Both the position numbers and the translations under genes were made by a program. Positions 1-4,888 of a stretch of DNA of 8,851 nt are shown here, in pieces. How positions within the stretch are numbered: position 1 is the stretch's first letter; each line of letters opens with the position of its first letter. The stretch is from assembly GCA_947565875.1 (NCBI GenBank), contig CANOHR010000033.1, positions 1 to 8,851 on the forward strand, read 5' to 3'. The notes under the pieces are model-generated. The model searched no databases, had not been told where the DNA came from, and saw nothing but the letters and a program-made list of their open reading frames with translations. This stretch comes from an uncultured Pseudoflavonifractor sp. Lineage in GTDB: Bacteria > Bacillota > Clostridia > Oscillospirales > Oscillospiraceae.

Positions 1-40
1 CTTACCGTTCGTCACTTTGGTAGGAATCTTTCGATAGCCT

Positions 41-69
41 ATTATATCTTGTAAAATTTATAATTGCAA
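41..69 (-). promoter_or_regulatory. Leftward sigma-A type promoter
   Basis: Read on the minus strand there is a -35 box TTGCAA (69-64), a 17-base spacer and a perfect -10 box TATAAT (46-41). Transcription would start near base 34 and run off the left edge, so a divergently transcribed gene probably lies just outside the window. Spacing and -10 are ideal; the -35 matches the consensus at 4 of 6 positions. The surrounding DNA is AT-rich, where chance matches are more common. Confidence 0.45.
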
Positions 70-94
70 CATATGATTGATAAATTTCATATGT
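69..94. promoter_or_regulatory. Perfect 8-bp dyad, possible operator
   Basis: ACATATGA (69-76) and TCATATGT (87-94) form a perfect inverted repeat with a 10-base spacer, so the arm centres lie 18 bases apart, nearly two helical turns. It abuts the -35 box of the leftward promoter. A dimeric regulator could bind here and control the gene to the left. No regulator gene is visible in the window, so the binding protein is unknown. A chance palindrome in AT-rich DNA is possible. Confidence 0.35.
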
Positions 95-217
95 ATTATA
101 ACGAAAAATATCTGCCATTTTGGGGTCCCCTTTTCAGATGGTTTTCCCAAAAAGAAAAGGTGGGTTTTTCTACCTTGAAGCCCTGGCTCCTTTTCTCTGC
201 CCCTGCGTATTTTTTGC

Positions 218-246
218 TTTACCTTCGCCCCATTTTCGTGTAGAAT
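218..246 (+). promoter_or_regulatory. Probable promoter of the helicase-loader operon
   Basis: TTTACC (218-223) is followed after 17 bases by TAGAAT (241-246), each close to the sigma-A consensus. Transcription would begin near base 253, about 29 bases before the chosen start codon at 282. An alternative -35, TTGCTT at 214-219, matches the one used by the next gene downstream but would leave an overlong 21-base spacer. Confidence 0.45.
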
Positions 247-281
247 AAACTTGGCATTTTATGAGGAAAGGGGGCGTTCCC

Positions 282-1268
282 ATGGCAAGTGGTCCGTACC
301 TTCCCGGCAGCATCCTCTCCCTGGCCGCCGGAGCGGCCGACCGGCTCATCGGAGCGGGAAGCGGGGACGCGGCCCTTTTATATTTGTATCTTTTAAAAAC
401 CGGCGGCCAGTATCAGACTGCCTCCGCCGCGCGGGCCCTTAAGTGGGAGCCGGGGCGCTGCGATGCGGCGTTGTCCCTTTTAAATTCTCTGGAACTGGCC
501 CAGGCATCTCCTTCCGCCCCGCCTCCTGAGCCTCGGCCCGTGGCGCCGGAGTATACCGCTGCGGATATCAACCGGGAACTGGAAAATCAGGCGTCTCCCT
601 TTCCTATTTTGGTCCAGGAGGTCCAGCGGCGGCTGGGCAAGGTGCTTTCTACCAATGACCTGAAGGGCCTTTATACCATCTATGATTTCTCCGGGCTTCC
701 CCCTGAGGTCATTCTTCTGGTGGTAAGCTGGACCATCGAGGAATTCCAGCGCAAGTATGGCCCCGGCCATATGCCCCGTATGCCCCAGATCCAGCGGGAG
801 GCCATCCGCTGGAAGGAACGGGGAGCGGACACTGTAGACGCCGCCGAGGTCCACCTGAAACGGCTGACCATGCTCCGGGACCGCTCGGTCCAGATCCTGG
901 CCCTTTTGGACATCCGGGACCGCCCCCCGGTGGAGCGGGAGCGGGAATACATCTCCGCCTGGCTGGATATGGGCTTTGATGACGACGCCATCCGTCTGGC
1001 CTACGAAAAGACGGTGCTGAAAAAGCAAAGTCTCAACTGGCCCTATATGAATTCTATTTTGAAAAGCTGGCATGAAAAGGGGCTGCACAAGGTTTCAGAG
1101 ATCAACACCTCCGACTCTTCCCGGCCCTCCCGTTCTTCCCGTGTCCGTCCCGGCGCGGGAGCCACCGCCCCTCAGCCGGGTACCCCTGGCGAGGCGGACC
1201 GCCGGGCCAGGGAGGACATGGAGCGGCTGCGGGCCTTTCTCAGAAAGCAGGAAAAGGAGGGAAGCTGA
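282..1268 (+). CDS. DnaD-domain replication initiation protein (DnaB/DnaD-like)
   Basis: The 328-residue product resembles the Firmicute DnaB/DnaD family, which remodels origin DNA and helps recruit the helicase loader at initiation and restart. The N-terminal part (about residues 10-65) looks like a winged helix. A first DnaD-type helical module follows at about 107-175 and a second at about 210-265. The second ends in the family signature: Y241, then N252-W253-P254-Y255, I259-L260 and W263. A Ser/Pro/Arg-rich linker (about 272-305) leads to a charged C-terminal helix. The start at 282 is preferred over an in-frame ATG at 261 because the purine-rich site AGGAAAGGGGG (264-274) lies 7 bases before 282 and would fall inside the longer version. 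The stop codon directly touches the next start codon, so the two proteins are probably made together. By analogy with the Bacillus subtilis dnaB-dnaI pair this is the loader's partner; which paralogue it matches cannot be settled by eye. Confidence 0.87.
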   Translation: MASGPYLPGSILSLAAGAADRLIGAGSGDAALLYLYLLKTGGQYQTASAARALKWEPGRCDAALSLLNSLELAQASPSAPPPEPRPVAPEYTAADINRELENQASPFPILVQEVQRRLGKVLSTNDLKGLYTIYDFSGLPPEVILLVVSWTIEEFQRKYGPGHMPRMPQIQREAIRWKERGADTVDAAEVHLKRLTMLRDRSVQILALLDIRDRPPVEREREYISAWLDMGFDDDAIRLAYEKTVLKKQSLNWPYMNSILKSWHEKGLHKVSEINTSDSSRPSRSSRVRPGAGATAPQPGTPGEADRRAREDMERLRAFLRKQEKEGS

Positions 1269-2273
1269 ATGGCATACGATCCCATTGTCCTTCGCCGGGC
1301 CTCCCAGCGTCTGGAGGGGGCGAAAAAGGAACGGCAGGAGAGCCGGGAGGCTCTTCGCCGGGACCTTTATTCCCGGTGCCCCGAGCTGGGAGATATCGAC
1401 CGTCAGCTGAAGGGGACCATTCTGGATATTATTACCTCCAGTCTTCGCAAAGGCAGCGATCCAAGCCCTGCCCTTCAGGTCATTCGGGACAAAAATATGG
1501 ATCTTCAGCGCCGGCAGGCCCAACTTCTTCAGGAACTGGGCTGTCCCCCCGACGCTTTGGAGGACGTTCCTGCTTGTAAAAAGTGTGGAGATTCCGGCTG
1601 GGTGGGGACCCATATGTGCGGCTGCCTGAAGCTTCTATGCGCCCAGGAGCAGGTCAAGGAGCTTTCTAAGCTGCTGGATCTGGGGGAGCAAAGTTTTGAC
1701 AGCTTTTCCCTGGAGTGGTATTCCCCTCTTCCCTGGCCGGGCGAATCCCTTTCTCCCAAGGAAAATATGGAATTTATCTATGACTTTTGCCTGAACTACG
1801 CCCAGAAATTTGGGAAGTTTCTGTTTCCTAATTTGTTCTTGACAGGAGATCCGGGGCTGGGCAAGACTTTCCTCTCCGCCTGTATCGCCCGCACCGTGGC
1901 GGAAAATGGGTTTTCCGTTGTTTACGATACGGCCACCAACCTTTTTGCCCGGTTTGAGGAACAAAAATTTTCCAGGGACGTCCAAGAGGGCAAGGGGGCT
2001 CAGGAGGAGACACGGCGGTATCTGGGCTGTGACCTGCTGATCCTGGACGATCTGGGAAGCGAGTTTACCACTCCCTTTGTCCAATCCGCTCTTTATACCC
2101 TTATCAATACCCGCCTGACACAGAGCCGGGCCACCGTGGTCTCCTCCAACCTCTCCATGGATGGGGTCCGTGCCCGCTACAACGGGCAGACGGCTTCCCG
2201 CCTGGAGGGGGAATACCGGGTCCTGCGCTTTTACGGTGAGGATGTGCGTTTGCAGCGCAAGAGGCGGCTGTGA
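1269..2273 (+). CDS. DnaC/DnaI-type AAA+ replicative helicase loader
   Basis: This 334-residue ATPase should load the hexameric replicative helicase onto DNA. Residues 1-100 are a charged helical region, expected to touch the helicase. A zinc site follows (C103-x2-C106-x10-C117-x-C119), as in B. subtilis DnaI. The AAA+ core has a Walker A motif GDPGLGKT (193-200), a Walker B LLILDD (256-261), a sensor-1 asparagine N294 in VVSSN, and a probable arginine finger at S310-R311. All key residues are present, so it should be active. AAGGAGG at 1255-1261 sits 7 bases before the ATG, inside the end of the upstream gene. The TGA of that gene ends at 1268 and the ATG begins at 1269, which suggests translational coupling. 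IstB-type transposition helpers share the ATPase core, but the zinc module, the DnaD neighbour and the absence of a transposase argue against that reading. Confidence 0.9.
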   Translation: MAYDPIVLRRASQRLEGAKKERQESREALRRDLYSRCPELGDIDRQLKGTILDIITSSLRKGSDPSPALQVIRDKNMDLQRRQAQLLQELGCPPDALEDVPACKKCGDSGWVGTHMCGCLKLLCAQEQVKELSKLLDLGEQSFDSFSLEWYSPLPWPGESLSPKENMEFIYDFCLNYAQKFGKFLFPNLFLTGDPGLGKTFLSACIARTVAENGFSVVYDTATNLFARFEEQKFSRDVQEGKGAQEETRRYLGCDLLILDDLGSEFTTPFVQSALYTLINTRLTQSRATVVSSNLSMDGVRARYNGQTASRLEGEYRVLRFYGEDVRLQRKRRL

Positions 2274-2286
2274 CGGAAAATCCATC

Positions 2287-2311
2287 CAATCACGGGAAAT
2301 GATTGCTTTTT
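2287..2311 (+). promoter_or_regulatory. Short dyad with T-tract: weak terminator or operator
   Basis: CAATCA (2287-2292) and TGATTG (2300-2305) form a perfect 6-bp inverted repeat with a 7-base loop, followed by CTTTTT (2306-2311). It lies 14 bases after the helicase-loader stop codon. As RNA it would be a weak intrinsic terminator with only two GC pairs. As DNA its right arm overlaps the -35 box (2303-2308) of the next gene, so it could also be a protein-binding site. No stronger terminator is visible in this gap, so read-through from the replication genes is possible. Confidence 0.35.
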
Positions 2312-2331
2312 GGCGGATCCTGGCGTATAAT
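2303..2331 (+). promoter_or_regulatory. Sigma-A promoter of the seven-module SLH gene
   Basis: TTGCTT (2303-2308), a 17-base spacer and a perfect TATAAT (2326-2331). Transcription would start near 2338, giving a leader of about 47 bases before the ATG at 2385. The next surface-protein gene has the same layout (TTGTTT-17-TATAAT). Confidence 0.7.
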
Positions 2332-2384
2332 GTGTTTTATAAAATGACGGACTACATTATCTTGAAGGTCTGGAGGAAAAATAT

Positions 2385-4754
2385 ATGAAACTGAACCGGT
2401 TTGGGGCCCTGTTTTCCGCCTTGGCGCTGACCCTCTCTCTGGTGACGGCGCCTGCCCATGCCGCCAGCTTCTCCGACGTGACGGAGGAATTCTGGGGCTA
2501 TGAGGACATTACGAAAATGTCCAATCAGGGCTATGCCAAGGGCTATGACGACGGCACCTTTAAGCCCAACGGGAGGATGACCGCCGCCGAGACCCTTCTT
2601 TTTTGTGCCCGGGCTACCGGCGTGGACGCCGGGACCCAGGCCAAGATCGCCGAGGCCCGGAAGGACCAGATGACCGAGACCCTGCCCGCTGCCAACAATA
2701 TGAACGTATGGGCTGCCACCGAGATGGCGGTTGCCCTGGAGACGGGGGTCCTCTCCATCTCTGAGTTGGAGGAACTGTCCCGGGTGGATCCCAAGACCAA
2801 GGACGCTCCCAACGGGGAGAAGACTTTTTTGGAGGAGACCATGGCCAGGGAAAACATCTGCATGTACCTGGTCCGGGCTATGCAGTTGGAGCCCCTGGCC
2901 CGGAGCCTTTCCAATTATTCCCTGAGCTATGCCGACAAGGGGGACATTTCTCCCGCCCTCCAGCCCTATGTCTATGTGCTGACCAATTTCGGCATCGTCA
3001 AGGGCAAGGATGCAGGCAACTTTGACCCCAAGGGGGCAGTAACGAGGGCTGAGATGACCACCATGCTCAGCCGGGCCCTGGACTTTATGGAGGATGCCGG
3101 GATCACCGCCGAACTCAGCGAGTATACCACCTACGAGTGGAAGGCGGGTTCCATCTCCAACGTGACTGCCGCTGCCGATGGCTCCACCATTCTGGCTATT
3201 ACCAGCGAGCTTTCCGGTACCCAGTCTTTTTCCATTCCCTCCACGGCCAAGATCTATGACGACAACATGCTCACCACCGCTTCCGCCCTCCGGGTGGGCC
3301 AGTATGTCCGGCTCAATCTTTCCAAGAGCGGCGACGTACGGGAGGTCCGGCTCAGCGGTGTGGTAGAGAAGTATACCGGTACCATCTCCGACCTGACGGA
3401 CAACCAGCTTTCCATTCTCATCAACGGCGGCTCCCACACTCTTACCATCGACCGCTTTACCGAAGTGGCGGTGGGCCGGGACGTGGGGGGCCGGGAGCTC
3501 ATCGACGAGGACGCCGGGTATACCTCCGCCGACTGCTATGTGGATGAGATGGGCCATCTGGCCGGCGTCCGCTTCAATGGCGGCACCCAACTCACCGAGG
3601 GCCTGGTGGAAAGCGTTACCTCTATCGGTGGTACGACCACCCTGGGCGTTACCGCCTTCAACGGTGTGGTATATCACTATACCCTGCCTGTAGGCATCAC
3701 CATCACCGTCAACGGCGCGCTTGGAAGTCTTTCCTCCTCCCATGTGGGCAAATATGTTCAGCTTCGGCTCTTTACCGACTCCAACCAGATCTCCAGCGTA
3801 GCTGTGGATACGGTGAGCAATTTTGTCCAGGGGCCCATCAAGCGTCTCAGCACCATTGGCACCGCCCGCAGCGTCCACATCAGCGACGTTTTTTCCCGCA
3901 AGGAGGTCAACCCCACCATCAGCCAGAGCGCCGTTATCACCTATGACGGCCAGCTTCGGACGGTGGACCAGATCGAATCCGGCTGGTATGTGACCGCCAT
4001 GCTCAACGGCAACATGATCGTTCAGATGGACGCCTTCCCCGGCTCCACCCTGGTGGAGGGGACCCTGACCTCCATCAACTACGGCGCCACCACTGTCATT
4101 GAGATCACTCTGGAGGATGGGATCACCACCACCTATAACCTGGACATTACCCAGCTTCCCAGCATTACCCGGGACGGCAAGAAGGGCTCCATTGAGACCT
4201 TGAGGACCGGAGATCACGTCCAGCTTACCATCCGGTACAATAATCTGGAGCAGATCGACGCCACCGCCCAGACCGCCAACCTCACCGGCGTTATCGAGCG
4301 GGTCAACCTGGAACGCTCTGGCGTGGTCATTGACGTGGCCCTTTCCGACGGCACCTCCGGGACCTACACGGTGGGGGAGGGCGTATCCGTCAGCCAGAAC
4401 GGGGCTGCCTCCAATATCTATAACTTAAAGCCCGGCTTCACCATTGGTATGGTCACCAACGGAGATAAGGTGATCTCCATTGATATCACCGCTGTGGCTT
4501 CCTCCTCCACAGAACTCACAGGTACCGTTTTCTCCAAAAACACCTCAGGGAACAAGCGGGAGATGAGCATTCTTATCACAGATTCCCTGGGAAATACCTC
4601 CCCTGTAGTGGTGGATGTGAGAAATGCCAATATGATGAACCTGAACGGCTCCTCCCTCACTCTGGGAAGCGGCTTCAACGCCGGGGATAGCGTCCGGGTC
4701 TTCGGCAACTATGATGGCGGCACCTTTGTGGCCACCATCGTTATCAAGCAGTGA
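2385..4754 (+). CDS. Secreted SLH-domain protein with seven tandem ~76-residue modules
   Basis: The 789-residue product begins with a Sec signal peptide (K2, R5, then a hydrophobic stretch 8-22, probable cleavage after AHA at 24-26). Three SLH repeats follow, at about 28-75, 100-165 (divergent) and 184-236. SLH domains hold proteins on pyruvylated secondary cell-wall polymer in Gram-positives, so this protein should sit on the cell surface. Their T-R-A-E-like motifs are TAAE (66-69), ARE (154-156) and TRAE (220-223), so only the third is canonical. From about residue 253 to the end are seven beta-rich modules whose first conserved glycines fall at 255, 332, 406, 483, 559, 635 and 713. They look like small beta-barrels, perhaps related to DUF5666-type or other OB/SH3-like folds; that assignment is inference. 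No catalytic motif is seen. GGAGG at 2372-2376 lies 8 bases before the ATG. The gene has its own promoter and terminator. Confidence 0.88.
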   Translation: MKLNRFGALFSALALTLSLVTAPAHAASFSDVTEEFWGYEDITKMSNQGYAKGYDDGTFKPNGRMTAAETLLFCARATGVDAGTQAKIAEARKDQMTETLPAANNMNVWAATEMAVALETGVLSISELEELSRVDPKTKDAPNGEKTFLEETMARENICMYLVRAMQLEPLARSLSNYSLSYADKGDISPALQPYVYVLTNFGIVKGKDAGNFDPKGAVTRAEMTTMLSRALDFMEDAGITAELSEYTTYEWKAGSISNVTAAADGSTILAITSELSGTQSFSIPSTAKIYDDNMLTTASALRVGQYVRLNLSKSGDVREVRLSGVVEKYTGTISDLTDNQLSILINGGSHTLTIDRFTEVAVGRDVGGRELIDEDAGYTSADCYVDEMGHLAGVRFNGGTQLTEGLVESVTSIGGTTTLGVTAFNGVVYHYTLPVGITITVNGALGSLSSSHVGKYVQLRLFTDSNQISSVAVDTVSNFVQGPIKRLSTIGTARSVHISDVFSRKEVNPTISQSAVITYDGQLRTVDQIESGWYVTAMLNGNMIVQMDAFPGSTLVEGTLTSINYGATTVIEITLEDGITTTYNLDITQLPSITRDGKKGSIETLRTGDHVQLTIRYNNLEQIDATAQTANLTGVIERVNLERSGVVIDVALSDGTSGTYTVGEGVSVSQNGAASNIYNLKPGFTIGMVTNGDKVISIDITAVASSSTELTGTVFSKNTSGNKREMSILITDSLGNTSPVVVDVRNANMMNLNGSSLTLGSGFNAGDSVRVFGNYDGGTFVATIVIKQ
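3141..4751 (+). repeat. Seven tandem protein modules of about 76 residues
   Basis: The C-terminal two-thirds of the SLH protein is a tandem array. Each module opens with a G followed by two or three residues and a hydrophobic strand (GSISNV, GTISDL, GLVESV, GPIKRL, GTLTSI, GVIERV, GTVFSK). Most modules then have a strand ending in a DG or NG turn. Near the end most have an L-x2-G-x2-V-x-L type strand and a final I-x-x-I/V strand. Module starts lie 77, 74, 77, 76, 76 and 78 residues apart. Identity between modules is low, so this is old duplication, not recent DNA repetition. Module 2 is the most divergent in its second half. Confidence 0.75.
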
Positions 4755-4767
4755 TCTGACGCTTTTA

Positions 4768-4806
4768 GGGCCGCCTGCTGTGAAAACACGGCAGGCGGTC
4801 CTTTTT
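4768..4806 (+). terminator. Strong intrinsic terminator
   Basis: The arm at 4768-4778 pairs with 4791-4801 over 11 positions, with one G-T wobble. Four inner pairs (GTG/CAC plus a wobble) close an AAAA loop, and five T follow (4802-4806). It begins 14 bases after the seven-module gene's stop codon and separates that gene from the next promoter. Confidence 0.93.
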
Positions 4807-4822
4807 CCATGCTGGTCGCATA

Positions 4823-4851
4823 TTGTTTTTTTCCCAAAATTGTCCTATAAT
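4823..4851 (+). promoter_or_regulatory. Sigma-A promoter of the SLH/propeller gene
   Basis: TTGTTT (4823-4828), a 17-base spacer and a perfect TATAAT (4846-4851). Transcription would start near 4858, about 31 bases before the ATG at 4889. An in-frame TTG at 4823 lies inside this -35 box, so a coding start there is excluded if the promoter is real. Confidence 0.7.
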
Positions 4852-4888
4852 ATTTTTAACAGGATTTAAAAGGAGGTTTTTGCCCGTT

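Larger units (their letters stand above)
1..281. other. AT-rich intergenic control region, no gene seen
   Basis: No open reading frame with a ribosome binding site is visible on either strand here. The first 110 bases are much richer in A and T than the genes that follow, as expected of a promoter region. The stretch holds a leftward promoter, a perfect dyad and a rightward promoter, listed separately. A further rightward candidate (TTGGTA at 17-22, 17-base gap, TATTAT at 40-45) overlaps the leftward -10 box. Bases 129-135 can pair with 154-160 (CCTTTTC/GAAAAGG), followed by five T at 165-169. That stem has an 18-base loop and is too weak to call a terminator. What lies left of base 1 is unknown. 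Confidence 0.6.

Noticed and set aside
129..169. Intrinsic terminator or attenuator in the left leader
   Set aside because: The stem is only 7 pairs with an 18-base loop, and the T-tract is separated from it by four bases.
1269..2273. IstB-type transposition helper ATPase
   Set aside because: There is an N-terminal zinc module, a DnaD partner with stop-to-start coupling, and no IstA transposase or insertion-sequence ends nearby.
2352..4217. 621-codon open frame on the minus strand, antisense to the seven-module SLH gene
   Set aside because: It lacks a convincing ribosome site, its product is a Gly/His/Val-rich low-complexity string typical of the reverse complement of a GC-rich gene, and the plus frame has a promoter, signal peptide and recognisable domains.
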